This document shows positions 35,639 through 45,153 of a stretch of 64,000 nucleotides of DNA, in pieces (position 1 is the stretch's first letter; each line of letters opens with the position of its first letter). Location: positions 1-64,000 of the forward strand of contig JAJDBM010000050.1 of NCBI GenBank assembly GCA_029261355.1. The letters run 5' to 3'. The notes beneath the pieces were generated by a model. The model made no database searches. It saw only the letters and a program-made list of their open reading frames with translations, and had not been told where the DNA came from. Position numbers and translations under genes: made by a program. The DNA is from Nitrospirales bacterium (GTDB lineage: Bacteria > Nitrospirota > Nitrospiria > Nitrospirales > UBA8639).

Positions 35639-35926
35639 GAGGACCTCCTGTGGTAATAGTGAGAGATCTTTTACTCTACTTCTTATTGTCGGTGTAGTTT
35701 GGTCTTTTGTAAAGGGAAATCATTACCAAAAAGTTACTATATTGTGTCTCCCTGATAATGAAGGAAATGAGTTTGGTCTCTTGACTCTTTTTGTCTCGGT
35801 GTTATCTGGTATGATAGGAGATGGAACGTGGTCCACTGCCATAGGGTCTCCGTTTCTTCGGGGACATCGTAAGAGCACATACAATTTTAATACAACGTAA
35901 CTTTGGTGGGGTTCACATCAAGACCC
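35639..35926. other. region upstream of the MoxR-Bat-Gld cluster
   Basis: Presumably holds the promoter of the ten-gene cluster. No gene and no clear operator or terminator seen. Confidence 0.4.
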
Positions 35927-36901
35927 ATGTCAAGATTTGAACACGACAGCATTATTCAGCTTCAGGCCTATCTCAATAAGCAAGTAATCGGGCAAGAGGG
36001 TCTGATCCTTCGCCTGCTCATTGCGTTGTTGGCAGATGGTCATTTGTTAGTTGAGGGTGCTCCAGGCCTTGCCAAAACTACCGCTATTAAAACCTTGGCT
36101 TCAGGCATTGAAGCTGACTTTCATCGTGTTCAATTTACTCCCGACCTTTTACCTGCAGATATTACGGGAACAGACATTTATCGTCCCCAAGAGGGCACGT
36201 TTGCCTTCCAGCAGGGTCCGATCTTCCATAACCTCTTGCTTGCTGATGAAATCAATAGGGCACCTGCCAAGGTACAAGCGGCATTATTGGAAGCCATGGC
36301 TGAGCGTCAGGTGACGATTGGCCGAAATAGTTATCCCCTCCCCGAATTATTTTTAGTCATGGCGACTCAGAATCCAATTGAACAGGAAGGAACGTATCCT
36401 CTTCCAGAAGCCCAGCTTGACCGGTTTTTGCTGTATGTGACGGTGGGGTATCCTGATGTGCAATCAGAGCGGAAGATTGCTCAATTGGTTCGCCATCAAG
36501 CTCAGGACAAAGATAAGGCAACCCAAACGTTCAATTCACCAATACCTCAGAAAGTGATCTTGGCGGCACGCCAGGAATTGTTCGACCTTCATTTGGCTGA
36601 CAGTCTGGAAGAATATATCGTGCAGTTAGTTGTCGCCACGCGCGATCCTGCTCCTTACAGCAAAGAGCTCGGACGATGGGTACGATATGGTGCCAGTCCT
36701 CGGGCGACGATCGGTATTGAGCGGTGTGCCCGTGCCCATGCATGGCTAGCAGGGCGTGATTATGTGTCTCCTGAAGATATCCACGCCATTGTTCCCGATG
36801 TGTTGCGGCATCGTATTCTCCTTTCGTTTGAAGCTGAAGCAGAAAGCATGAGTACTGATCACGTGATTACGGAGATTCTCTCTCGTGTGGCCGTTCCCTG
36901 A
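35927..36901 (+). CDS. MoxR-family AAA+ ATPase
   Basis: A 324-residue MoxR-type ATPase. Walker A is VEGAPGLAKTTAIKT near residue 45, Walker B is LLLADEINRAPAKVQAALLE near 105, and the sensor 1 region is MATQNPIEQEGTYPLPEAQL then DRFL. MoxR proteins act as chaperone-like ATPases with VWA partners, several of which follow here. ATG 35927 is chosen over the upstream TTG at 35903, though neither has a strong ribosome binding site. It overlaps the DUF58 gene by 17 bases. Confidence 0.95.
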   Translation: MSRFEHDSIIQLQAYLNKQVIGQEGLILRLLIALLADGHLLVEGAPGLAKTTAIKTLASGIEADFHRVQFTPDLLPADITGTDIYRPQEGTFAFQQGPIFHNLLLADEINRAPAKVQAALLEAMAERQVTIGRNSYPLPELFLVMATQNPIEQEGTYPLPEAQLDRFLLYVTVGYPDVQSERKIAQLVRHQAQDKDKATQTFNSPIPQKVILAARQELFDLHLADSLEEYIVQLVVATRDPAPYSKELGRWVRYGASPRATIGIERCARAHAWLAGRDYVSPEDIHAIVPDVLRHRILLSFEAEAESMSTDHVITEILSRVAVP

Positions 36902-37907
36902 TCGAACAACCCATCACACAGAACCTACAATTGATTCTCGCTCCAACTCAGGAACCACTGTGCGGTTGGAGGAATTAATTCAGATTCGTCACTCCATCAG
37001 AGCCTTTAGCATGGGAGCCAAAAAGGGAGTGCAATCACTCTTAGCGGGTGGTGAGCGCTCACCGTTTAAAGGGCGTGGAATCGATTTTGAAGAAGTTCGA
37101 AGATATCAGCCAGGTGATGATGTCAGGTATATGGATTGGCGCGTCACTGCACGTTCTGGTGAGCCACATCTTAAAGTATTTCGGGAAGAGCGAGAACGAC
37201 CTGTATTTTGTGTGGTTGACTATACGCCTTCGATGTTGTTTGGCACGAAAGTCATGTTCAAATCTGTCGCAGCTGCCAAAGCTGCAAGCCTGTTAGCCTG
37301 GGCCTCACAACATCAGGGTGATCGTATTGGAGCAGTCGTGTTTTCCAATCAAGGGCATGGGGAACGACGTCCTCGTGGTGGAAAATCTGGAGTCCTTCAG
37401 GCTTTGGATCTATTCGCAACCCATCATCAGCAAGCACTCCAACGCGAACCGTTGTCGAGTGACGTCAGTCGTTCTGCCTTTGTTTCTGCTCTAGCGCGAG
37501 TGACTCGTACCGCACGCCCTGGCAGTCTGATCTTCCTGCTGAGTGACTTTCGAAGTTTGGATGCGCAAGCAGTCCCCTATTTGACTCGATTGAGTGTCCA
37601 TCATGATGTCGTCAATGTGTTTGTATTTGATCGTCTTGAGCAAGAGCCGCCCGAGCCTGGGGTGTATCGTGTGACCAATGGAACTAACTTTGGTGTTCTT
37701 GACTCGCGATCATCTGAACTTACCAAGAAGTATCGGCGTCAGTTTCATATTCGTTACCAATCGGTGAAAACCTTGTGTCAACAACATGACATGGGGTTAT
37801 TGACGTTGGGTACCCATGAGTCTATTGAAGAAAAGATCCTCCAGGGCTTGCGGAATATCGGGGCTCGCCGAAGGCATATTCCAATTTTGGGAGAAGTCGG
37901 TATTTAA
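36885..37907 (+). CDS. DUF58 domain protein
   Basis: A 340-residue protein starting at GTG inside the MoxR gene. The DUF58 signature RRYQPGDDVRYMDWRVTARS lies near residue 75-95 with EPHLKVFREERERP after it. A VWA-like fold covers ~105-280 (VVDYTPSMLFGTK replaces a perfect MIDAS DxSxS, and FLLSDFRSLDA provides a later Asp). DUF58 proteins are regular partners of MoxR in complexes or chaperone pathways. The cluster order supports a functional pair. No membrane helices are evident. Confidence 0.93.
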   Translation: MWPFPDRTTHHTEPTIDSRSNSGTTVRLEELIQIRHSIRAFSMGAKKGVQSLLAGGERSPFKGRGIDFEEVRRYQPGDDVRYMDWRVTARSGEPHLKVFREERERPVFCVVDYTPSMLFGTKVMFKSVAAAKAASLLAWASQHQGDRIGAVVFSNQGHGERRPRGGKSGVLQALDLFATHHQQALQREPLSSDVSRSAFVSALARVTRTARPGSLIFLLSDFRSLDAQAVPYLTRLSVHHDVVNVFVFDRLEQEPPEPGVYRVTNGTNFGVLDSRSSELTKKYRRQFHIRYQSVKTLCQQHDMGLLTLGTHESIEEKILQGLRNIGARRRHIPILGEVGI

Positions 37908-37910
37908 AAG

Positions 37911-38411
37911 ATGAATGCGATGGCAGATCCACTTGAGCAATTGCGAGACCTTCATGTCCCCGATCCAATTTCATTTTGGCCGCTGGCCATCGGGTGGTGG
38001 ATGGTAGTGTGCGTCTTGCTCGTTCTTGGAGCTATCGGGATGTGGATCATACGATATCGAAAGAAAATGGCTCCGAGACGATTAGCATTGTCTGAACTCA
38101 CGACATTGAAGACAACGTTTCAGGAAACCCAAGACTCTGTCTGGTTGATGCAACGTCTTTCGCAATTGCTTCGACGATATGCCATCGTGTGCTTTGGACG
38201 TCAGCGAGTCGCTGGGTTAACTGGCGATTCTTGGCTTCGGTTTTTAGATGATCAAGGAAAGACGCAACAATTTTCCAGTGAGATGGGGCAACAAGCGTTC
38301 GTGGCCATACCGTATGGCTCCAAATGCTCAGTGAATGAGGGAGAAGTTGTGAACTTGGTCGAGCAATGGATCAAACACATTCCATTGTCTTCAAGGAAGC
38401 CATTTACATGA
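37911..38411 (+). CDS. DUF4381 membrane protein
   Basis: A 166-residue protein with LRDLHVPDPISFWPLAIGWW at the N-terminus, the DUF4381 hallmark, leading into a single membrane helix (~22-48). The rest is a soluble cytoplasmic helical part (LMQRLSQLLRRYAIVCFGRQ). It starts 3 bases after the DUF58 stop and its TGA overlaps the ATG of the BatA-like gene (ATGA), so the genes are translationally coupled. It is a typical companion of MoxR-Bat loci with unknown biochemical role. Confidence 0.92.
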   Translation: MNAMADPLEQLRDLHVPDPISFWPLAIGWWMVVCVLLVLGAIGMWIIRYRKKMAPRRLALSELTTLKTTFQETQDSVWLMQRLSQLLRRYAIVCFGRQRVAGLTGDSWLRFLDDQGKTQQFSSEMGQQAFVAIPYGSKCSVNEGEVVNLVEQWIKHIPLSSRKPFT

Positions 38412-39463
38412 TCACGTGGGTATGGCCATGGGTGTTGGTGTTGTTCCCTATTCCCTGGATTGTTCGACTATTCCGGAAGCCCGTTGAAGAGGTATCGGGA
38501 AGTTCATTGCGAGTACCGTTTTTTCAAGACCTTATGGCCATTGATGCTGGCGGACCAACCGTGAAAAGCCATTCCAGTATTTCACGAAAATTTTGGCTGG
38601 TGTTCATCATTTGGATGGTTTTACTTCTTGCTGCCGCACGGCCTCAGTGGATTGGAGAACCTGTCGCCTTACCTGTGAGTGGTCGTGATCTGATGATGGC
38701 TGTAGATATTTCTGGAAGCATGGAAATTCCGGACTTCGCCCTTAATGGTGAAGAGGCGAACCGCTTGATGGTGGTGAAGTCAGTTGCGGGAGAATTTATT
38801 CAGCGTCGGCAGGGAGATCGATTGGGGCTAGTCTTGTTTGGAGCCCGAGCCTATGTGCAAACCCCACTGACCTTTGATCGGGATACGGTCCATGCCATGT
38901 TGAGAGAAGCTGAAATTGGTTTAGCTGGAAAAGAAACGGCCATTGGTGATGCGATAGGGTTAGTGATCAAGCGACTGAAGGAACAACCCCATGATAAACG
39001 TGTGCTGATTCTCCTGACTGATGGTGCCAATACATCTGGAGATATTAGTCCCATACAGGCGGCCAAATTGGCTGCTGAGGAAGGGGTTCGTATTTATACG
39101 ATTGGCGTTGGTGCTGACCAGATGCGTGTTCCTTCTCTCTTTGGCAGCCGTATGGTGAATCCTTCCCAGGATTTAGATGAAGGGACGTTAAAAGAGATTG
39201 CTGAATTGACGGGAGGGACGTATTTGCGTGCAAAGGACACGAAACAACTCGATGATGTCTATCGGGAGTTGGATCGTTTAGAACCCGCCGTGCAAGAAGC
39301 TGAACTCTTTCGGCCAACTGAAGAACTCTATCCCTGGCCTTTAGGTTTCTCACTCGTGCTCTCTGCCCTATTCGTTCTGAGTTTGATACGGATGCCAATG
39401 TTTGGAAGGGCGAACTCCAAGCAATCTTCATCGCAACCATTATCGACTTCACCTGCAAGTTGA
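38408..39463 (+). CDS. BatA-like VWA protein
   Basis: A 351-residue membrane-bound VWA protein. The ATG at 38408 overlaps the preceding stop and gives MITWVWPWVLVLFPIPWIVR. Helices lie at ~5-22 and ~58-78; the VWA domain follows (MMAVDISGSMEIPDF is a MIDAS with DxSxS; LLTDGANTSGDISPIQA carries the later Asp), then a C-terminal helix (PWPLGFSLVLSALFVLSLIR). BatA/BatB pairs form VWA complexes at the inner membrane, implicated in aerotolerance or stress resistance in Bacteroides and Francisella. Confidence 0.94.
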   Translation: MITWVWPWVLVLFPIPWIVRLFRKPVEEVSGSSLRVPFFQDLMAIDAGGPTVKSHSSISRKFWLVFIIWMVLLLAAARPQWIGEPVALPVSGRDLMMAVDISGSMEIPDFALNGEEANRLMVVKSVAGEFIQRRQGDRLGLVLFGARAYVQTPLTFDRDTVHAMLREAEIGLAGKETAIGDAIGLVIKRLKEQPHDKRVLILLTDGANTSGDISPIQAAKLAAEEGVRIYTIGVGADQMRVPSLFGSRMVNPSQDLDEGTLKEIAELTGGTYLRAKDTKQLDDVYRELDRLEPAVQEAELFRPTEELYPWPLGFSLVLSALFVLSLIRMPMFGRANSKQSSSQPLSTSPAS

Positions 39464-39554
39464 TGGACGCTAACATTACAGATGTCCCTAGGGCACGATA
39501 CGGGACAGGACAAATTTCCACCGGTGTACAATTTATGTTGTCCGAAGGAATTAC

Positions 39555-41459
39555 GTGATGGACGCTTGGATTACAGGTGCCCTAGATCTTCACTTTTTGA
39601 GGCCCTGGTGGTTTGTCGGATTTCTGCCGTTGGGTATCATGATATTTCTGCTGATTCGCCAAAGAGTGGGTTCCAAAAGTTGGGAAGCCATTTGTGACCC
39701 GCATTTACTTCCTCATCTGCTCGTCGGAAGTCATGGGGGGCAGTCTCGTGGCCCGTATATTTTACTGGCAACCGTGTGGTCTTTGTGCTTAGTGGCCCTA
39801 GCGGGGCCTGTCTGGTCAAAGTTGCCGCAACCCGTGTTTCGTGCGCAATCGGCACTTGTGCTCGTGTTAGATCTTTCGCGATCGATGGATGCTGAAGATA
39901 TGACGCCGTCGCGGCTGACCCGTGCGAAACATAAGACATTAGATATCTTGAAGCGACGGCAAGAGGGGCAAATCGCTTTGGTTGTGTTTGCAGGAGAACC
40001 GTATGTTGTGTCTCCACTCACAGAAGATGCGCAGACGATTGCGGCCATGGTTTCCTCACTCGATACCGATATTATGCCGCTTCAAGGGAGTCGGTCAGAC
40101 CTTGCTCTACTTCAAGCCGAAAAATTATTCACACAAAGTGACATTCCTCGTGGACAGATCTTACTTATCACTGATGGAGTTGAAGAAAGTCATGCACAAG
40201 AAGTGGTGAATAAATTACTCAAGGCAGGACATCAGCTTTCTGTCTTGGGTGTGGGAACAGCAGCGGGTGCCCCAATTCCACAGAGCCAGGGATTTGTGAA
40301 AGATAAAGATGGAGTCATTGTGATCCCAACGCTTGACTCTCAAGTTCTTCGTGAGTTGGCGAAACACGGTCAAGGGCGGTATGCCACGTTAACCATTGAT
40401 GATCAAGATCTTGAAACGGTCTTACCTTCAGATTGGGAAATGACTGATGAACAGCAAGACAGCTCGACTCAGCGGACAACCGATTTGTGGCGTGAAGAAG
40501 GGCCATGGATTGTTTTGGGAATCGTGGCACTCACCATTCCAGCCTTTCGATCTGGCTGGTTGGGTATCTTGCTCCTCATGATTCTTTTGACGCCTACTCA
40601 CGGAGAAGCTTTTTTTGAGAAAGATTGGTGGAATCGACCAGACCAACAAGGTGCTCGTGCTCTGGAACAAGAAGACCCAGAAACAGCCGCGACATTATTT
40701 GAAGATTCTTCATGGAAAGGCGTTGCCAATTACCGTGCTGGGAATTTTGAGAATGCTGCAGAAAATTTTTCCCAGGATTCTTCAGTTGATGGACATTTTA
40801 ATCGTGGCAATGCGTTAGCCAGAGCCGGACAACTTCAAGAAGCTCTTCAGGCCTATCAGACCGCCTTGAAACAGGATCCGGATCATGAAGATGCTCAACA
40901 TAACTATGAGTTGATTGAGAAGCTACTCGAACAACAAGACCCTCAAGAAAATTCTGATTCTAAAGTGGACCCATCGGAAGACCAAGAATCTTCGGAATCG
41001 GAGCAATCAGAGGATGAACCCTCTCAAGAGAGTGGTGAACAGCAAGAGGGTCAACAAGAGTCAGAAGATGCTGAAGGACAATCATCTCAGGACAAAGAGC
41101 AGGCAGATTCGCAATCCTCGTCAGGATCTTCAGAAGAATCAGAGGCGAACACCGATCTTGCCCAACAAGACAATGGAAAGAACGATCCTGGAGAAGAGGA
41201 AGACCCAAGCCAAGATGCCGGGAATCTTGCCGATGAATCAGAAGCTGACCCTAGTGATGATGACAATCAGCAAGGTATGACGACAGCTGGGCTTTCAAAA
41301 GAAGAGAAAAAGGAATTGGAGTCTCAGCAAGCCACGGAACAATGGCTGCGTCGTATTCCTGATGATCCAGGAGGCCTTTTACGACGAAAGTTTTTATTTG
41401 AACATCGGCGACGACAAGAGTCTGGTCAATTTAACACTTCAGGTGGTCAGGGATGGTAA
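39555..41459 (+). CDS. BatB/BatC-like fusion: VWA plus TPR plus acidic tail
   Basis: A 634-residue protein. N-terminal helices (~18-35, 60-78) precede a VWA domain with MIDAS DLSRSMDAEDMTPSRLTRAK and LLITDGVEESHAQEVV. Two helices follow (~315-350), then a TPR region (NFENAAENFSQDSSVDGHFN; LQEALQAYQTALKQDPDHED) and a long Gln/Glu/Ser/Asp-rich tail from ~470 to 590, ending with basic TEQWLRRIPDDPGGLLRRKF. In Bacteroides, BatB and BatC are separate; here the VWA and TPR parts are fused. The start could be GTG 39555 or ATG 39558. It overlaps batD by 7 bases. Confidence 0.92.
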   Translation: MMDAWITGALDLHFLRPWWFVGFLPLGIMIFLLIRQRVGSKSWEAICDPHLLPHLLVGSHGGQSRGPYILLATVWSLCLVALAGPVWSKLPQPVFRAQSALVLVLDLSRSMDAEDMTPSRLTRAKHKTLDILKRRQEGQIALVVFAGEPYVVSPLTEDAQTIAAMVSSLDTDIMPLQGSRSDLALLQAEKLFTQSDIPRGQILLITDGVEESHAQEVVNKLLKAGHQLSVLGVGTAAGAPIPQSQGFVKDKDGVIVIPTLDSQVLRELAKHGQGRYATLTIDDQDLETVLPSDWEMTDEQQDSSTQRTTDLWREEGPWIVLGIVALTIPAFRSGWLGILLLMILLTPTHGEAFFEKDWWNRPDQQGARALEQEDPETAATLFEDSSWKGVANYRAGNFENAAENFSQDSSVDGHFNRGNALARAGQLQEALQAYQTALKQDPDHEDAQHNYELIEKLLEQQDPQENSDSKVDPSEDQESSESEQSEDEPSQESGEQQEGQQESEDAEGQSSQDKEQADSQSSSGSSEESEANTDLAQQDNGKNDPGEEEDPSQDAGNLADESEADPSDDDNQQGMTTAGLSKEEKKELESQQATEQWLRRIPDDPGGLLRRKFLFEHRRRQESGQFNTSGGQGW

Positions 41460-43270
41460 GACAGAGCCTGTTATTTCTTTGTTTCGGTATTCTCGCGTTG
41501 CTTATCGGCGAGCAAAACGCTTGGTCTCAAACGGTTCGAGCCTATGTTGACCGTAATCCGATATCAGTCGAGGAAACGGTTCGCCTTGTTGTTGAGCAGC
41601 AAGGACAGATAACGGAAGATTCTCCCAGTCTCTCTGCTCTTGAGAAAGATTTTGATCTACTGGGAAATTCACAAAGTAGCCAAACTAGTATTATCAATGG
41701 CCGAACGTCGACTTCTAAGCAATGGATCATCACGCTAGCCCCCAAACATGCTGGAAATGTGACTATTCCTCCCATCACGGTTGGAGGACAATCGAGTGCT
41801 CCGTTGGTGTTGACGGTTCAAGCGGCAACTCATGGGGCGAAGGGGAAGACTGGAAAAGACTTTTTCTTAGAAGCGACCGTTGAACCAAAAGATCCCTATG
41901 TGCAAAGCCAGATTCTTTATGTTTTGCGCTTGTATCATGCGGTCCCCCTTCGAGAGGGACAGATAGAAGATCCACAGATTAGCCAAGCGGTGGTGGAACG
42001 TATTGGAGAAGATCAGTCGTTCGAGACCATTCGTGATGGACGTCGGTATCAAGTCATCGAGCGTCGCTATCTCGTGGTTCCTCAAGCAAGTGGGTCCTTG
42101 AAGATTCCTTCTGTCTTATTTTCCGGGAAAGCGCCTGATGGTCGACGATCTCGATCAATGTTAGACGAGATGTTTGGGAACCGTGGCGGTGTATTCGGGG
42201 GAGGTGTTCAAACCGCACGCCTTGTTCGAGCAAGAAGCCAGGAGTTGACTCTCACAGTTCGTGAAATACCTCCAGACATGAGAGGTGAGGCATGGCTTCC
42301 GGCTCGAGAATTATCGTTGACTGAAACCTGGTCAACTGATTCTTTGGACGTACAAGTTGGAGAGCCTATTACCAGGACAATCACCATACATGCTAAGGGA
42401 ATTACCGGCGAGCAATTACCAGAATTGTCTTTCTCAGAAAATGTGCTGGTAAAGGTCTATCCTGATCAACCCAGTATCACAACGACGTTTGATGGGTCCT
42501 GGGCAGTCGGAACTCGAGAGCAAAAACTGGCCTTGGTCCCGACGCAACCTGGTGAGGTTTCTATTCCAGAAATACGCCTCCGCTGGTGGAATCTGGAAAC
42601 CCATCAATCTGAAGAAGCTGTGCTTCCTGCACGTTCGTTGACTATTCTCGGGTTATCTACGACCTTCAAAGACAAAGGGAATACGGTCATGCCCGACATG
42701 ACCTTGCCATCTTCCAGCGTGGCAGAACAAGTTCAACTGTCTGCAAATACAGGTCAGGCCCTCCCCTCTTTTTTGTTGACTCAATGGCCCCTAATGGCAG
42801 GTTTCTTTCTGGTGATGTGGGTCCTTACCTTGGCTGGTTGGTGGTATGACAGAAGACGTGTTCGGAACAATTTGACGCTTCCCAAGATTCAGGAAAAAGA
42901 GCAGGCACGTGCCTCCCTTCGTGCTGTGCGGGAATCAGTGAAGAAGGCCTGTTTGGAAAATTCTCCAGGGCATACTCGGGAAGCGTTGCTTCAATGGGCG
43001 ACGGTGGCCTGTCGCGGAAATCCACAGAGAAGTCTTGGAAATGTTGCAAGGAAATTCTCATGTTCAGATCAAAGTCAGAGTGAGGCACAACTCGCGATTT
43101 TGGATTTAGATCGAAATCTCTATGCGGCCTACCAAAATATTTGGGATGGGAAGAAGTTTTGGACTGTTGTGTCTCCAGAAATGAGTAATCTTGAAACATC
43201 AAAAGGTGTCGACCGTGTAAAAGCCCATGCGACCTTACCAGATTTGTATTTGCATGCTGGAACATCATAA
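41453..43270 (+). CDS. BatD-like protein
   Basis: A 605-residue BatD family protein (oxygen tolerance). It begins with a signal peptide (LFLCFGILALLIGEQNAWSQ), then repeated immunoglobulin-like beta-domains (RAYVDRNPISVEETVRLVVE; TPKHAGNVTIPPITVGGQSS-like blocks; TWSTDSLDVQVGEPITRTIT). One helix near 445-465 (PLMAGFFLVMWVLTLAGWWY) anchors it and a cytoplasmic tail of ~140 residues follows. The first codon is GTG? or ATG 41453 within the previous gene's end; ATGG precedes a plausible signal. BatD is thought to be the periplasmic scaffold for the VWA proteins. Confidence 0.92.
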   Translation: MVRQSLLFLCFGILALLIGEQNAWSQTVRAYVDRNPISVEETVRLVVEQQGQITEDSPSLSALEKDFDLLGNSQSSQTSIINGRTSTSKQWIITLAPKHAGNVTIPPITVGGQSSAPLVLTVQAATHGAKGKTGKDFFLEATVEPKDPYVQSQILYVLRLYHAVPLREGQIEDPQISQAVVERIGEDQSFETIRDGRRYQVIERRYLVVPQASGSLKIPSVLFSGKAPDGRRSRSMLDEMFGNRGGVFGGGVQTARLVRARSQELTLTVREIPPDMRGEAWLPARELSLTETWSTDSLDVQVGEPITRTITIHAKGITGEQLPELSFSENVLVKVYPDQPSITTTFDGSWAVGTREQKLALVPTQPGEVSIPEIRLRWWNLETHQSEEAVLPARSLTILGLSTTFKDKGNTVMPDMTLPSSSVAEQVQLSANTGQALPSFLLTQWPLMAGFFLVMWVLTLAGWWYDRRRVRNNLTLPKIQEKEQARASLRAVRESVKKACLENSPGHTREALLQWATVACRGNPQRSLGNVARKFSCSDQSQSEAQLAILDLDRNLYAAYQNIWDGKKFWTVVSPEMSNLETSKGVDRVKAHATLPDLYLHAGTS

Positions 43271-43390
43271 TGGGTTATCCATGACATTTAGGGAAATTCG
43301 GAGTATAAATGGGCACTCTCATACTTTGAGCCTGTAGAATAAGAGAACAGTAATCATGCACAACGAATTTTCGTGAAGCAAAAGAGGAAT

Positions 43391-44353
43391 ATGCCAATGG
43401 GTACCATGGTAGAAATTACAGATTTGCGGAAGGATTTTGGGTCAATTGTGGCCGTCGATGGTGTGACCTTTTCGGTAGGCCAAGGTGAGGTCTTAGGGTT
43501 TCTTGGGCCGAATGGTGCAGGAAAGTCGACCACGATGAAAATGATTACAGGCTTCCTGACGCCAACGAGTGGATCGGCCAAGATATGTGGGCATGACATT
43601 TTAGAGCATCCTTTGGAAGCTAAAAAACGGATTGGCTATCTGCCGGAAGGCGCACCGGCCTATCAAGATATGACCCCTGCTGCCTATCTAACCTTTATCG
43701 GAGAAATGCGCGGTTTGGGAGGGCAAGATCTTCAGAAACGTGTCGCTGACACGGTAGAAAAGGTCAATCTTCAAAGTGTCCTTGGTCAACCGATTGAAAC
43801 GCTGTCAAAGGGGTTTAAGCGTCGACTTGGGTTGGCGCAGGCCATTTTGCATGATCCAGAAGTATTGATTCTTGATGAGCCGACTGATGGATTGGATCCC
43901 AATCAGAAGCACGAAGTGAGAACGTTAATACGAACGATGGCTCCGGAAAAAGCCATTATCCTCTCGACTCATATTCTTGAGGAAGTTCAAGCGGTGTGCA
44001 CTCGTGCAATGATCATAGCCAATGGAAAAGTAGTGACAGATGGAACCCCTGCTGATTTGGAGGGGCAATCTCCCAATCATAATACCGTGGTGTTGACGGT
44101 TCGAGGTGGGGATGTTTATGCCATTCAGGCGCAACTGGTGAAAATTGATGGAGTGAGCAAGGTCGAAGAACTTGGGCAAGATGGCGAGTTACGCCAATTT
44201 CGCGTGTTCCCAGACCAAGGTCGATGGATTATAGCGGATGTTGGTCAATGTGCACGTGAACAGCAATGGGAAGTGGCAGAGTTGCATGTGGACCGTGGGC
44301 AACTTGATGAAGTGTTCCGATCGTTAACGGCTCCGAAACAAGCACTCACCTAG
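43391..44353 (+). CDS. ABC transporter ATP-binding protein, GldA/CcmA-like
   Basis: A 320-residue ATPase with Walker A GPNGAGKSTT, signature LSKGFKRRLGLAQAI, Walker B VLILDEPTDGLDPNQ and switch His in STHILEEVQ. The ~100-residue C-terminal extension is typical of ABC-2 family ATPases with a regulatory tail. The ATG at 43391 is preferred because AAAGAGGAAT precedes it. It lies 120 bases past BatD, the largest gap within the cluster, so an internal promoter is possible. It forms a module with the permease and GldG-like genes next. Confidence 0.94.
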   Translation: MPMGTMVEITDLRKDFGSIVAVDGVTFSVGQGEVLGFLGPNGAGKSTTMKMITGFLTPTSGSAKICGHDILEHPLEAKKRIGYLPEGAPAYQDMTPAAYLTFIGEMRGLGGQDLQKRVADTVEKVNLQSVLGQPIETLSKGFKRRLGLAQAILHDPEVLILDEPTDGLDPNQKHEVRTLIRTMAPEKAIILSTHILEEVQAVCTRAMIIANGKVVTDGTPADLEGQSPNHNTVVLTVRGGDVYAIQAQLVKIDGVSKVEELGQDGELRQFRVFPDQGRWIIADVGQCAREQQWEVAELHVDRGQLDEVFRSLTAPKQALT

Positions 44354-44396
44354 AGACGTTGTTCCTATCTCGTACCGAGGAAGAAAGGACAAGATC

Positions 44397-45131
44397 GTGG
44401 GAAGAATACAGGTCATTCTCAAGCGAGAATTAGCAGGATATTTTGCCACTCCTATTGCAGGGGTGTTCATTGTGATCTTTCTGTTATTGAGTGGAGCATT
44501 TACGTTTTACTTGGGAAACTTTTTCGTTAGAGGCCAAGCAGATTTGATTCCTTTCTTTGATTTCCATCCCTGGTTGTATCTCGTATTGATTCCAGCGATT
44601 GCGATGCGGCTGTGGGCCGAGGAACGTAAGGAAGGCACTATTGAAATGTTGCTGACATTGCCCGTAACGATATGGGAAGTGGTGGCTGGGAAATTCCTCG
44701 CGGCTTGGGTGTTTACTGGTATTGCCCTAGCCCTGACATTTCCTATGTGGATTACCGTGAACATCTTGGGTAACCCGGACAACGGGGTTATCGCGGCCAG
44801 TTATATCGGAAGCCTCCTCATGGCTGGCGGGTTTTTGGCAATTGGCTCATGCATGTCTGCGTTAACAAAAAATCAGGTTATCGCGTTTATTCTGAGTGTT
44901 GTGGTGGGTTTAGGGTTTATTCTGAGTGGTTTTCCAATGATCCTTAACTTGTTTAGCGGGTGGACACCGCATTTTATCTTGGACACCGTTAGTTCCTTCA
45001 GTTTTTTGACGCATTTTCATTCGATCAGTAAAGGCGTGCTAGATCTTCGGGATATTTTCTTTTTTCTGACTTTGATTGCGTTCTGGTTGTTTGCGACGGC
45101 CACCATTATCGATATGAAAAAAGCTGAATAA
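44397..45131 (+). CDS. ABC-2 type permease, GldF-like
   Basis: A 244-residue integral protein with six predicted helices. The first residues RIQVILKRELAGYFATPIAG are typical of ABC-2 permeases, and RLWAEERKEGTIEMLLTLPV is the conserved motif after the second helix. It starts at GTG with GAAAGGACAAGATC upstream. Combined with the GldA-like ATPase and the GldG-like partner it would make an exporter or a mechanical ABC complex such as those with GldFG or NosDFY. Confidence 0.93.
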   Translation: MGRIQVILKRELAGYFATPIAGVFIVIFLLLSGAFTFYLGNFFVRGQADLIPFFDFHPWLYLVLIPAIAMRLWAEERKEGTIEMLLTLPVTIWEVVAGKFLAAWVFTGIALALTFPMWITVNILGNPDNGVIAASYIGSLLMAGGFLAIGSCMSALTKNQVIAFILSVVVGLGFILSGFPMILNLFSGWTPHFILDTVSSFSFLTHFHSISKGVLDLRDIFFFLTLIAFWLFATATIIDMKKAE

Positions 45132-45153
45132 TACAAGGTAAAGGTAGAATTTT

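Noticed and set aside
40915-41280. A 121-residue Lys/Arg-rich plus-strand frame inside the VWA-TPR gene
   Set aside because: It is a frame shadow of the acidic low-complexity tail, which reads as basic residues in another frame; there is no ribosome binding site.
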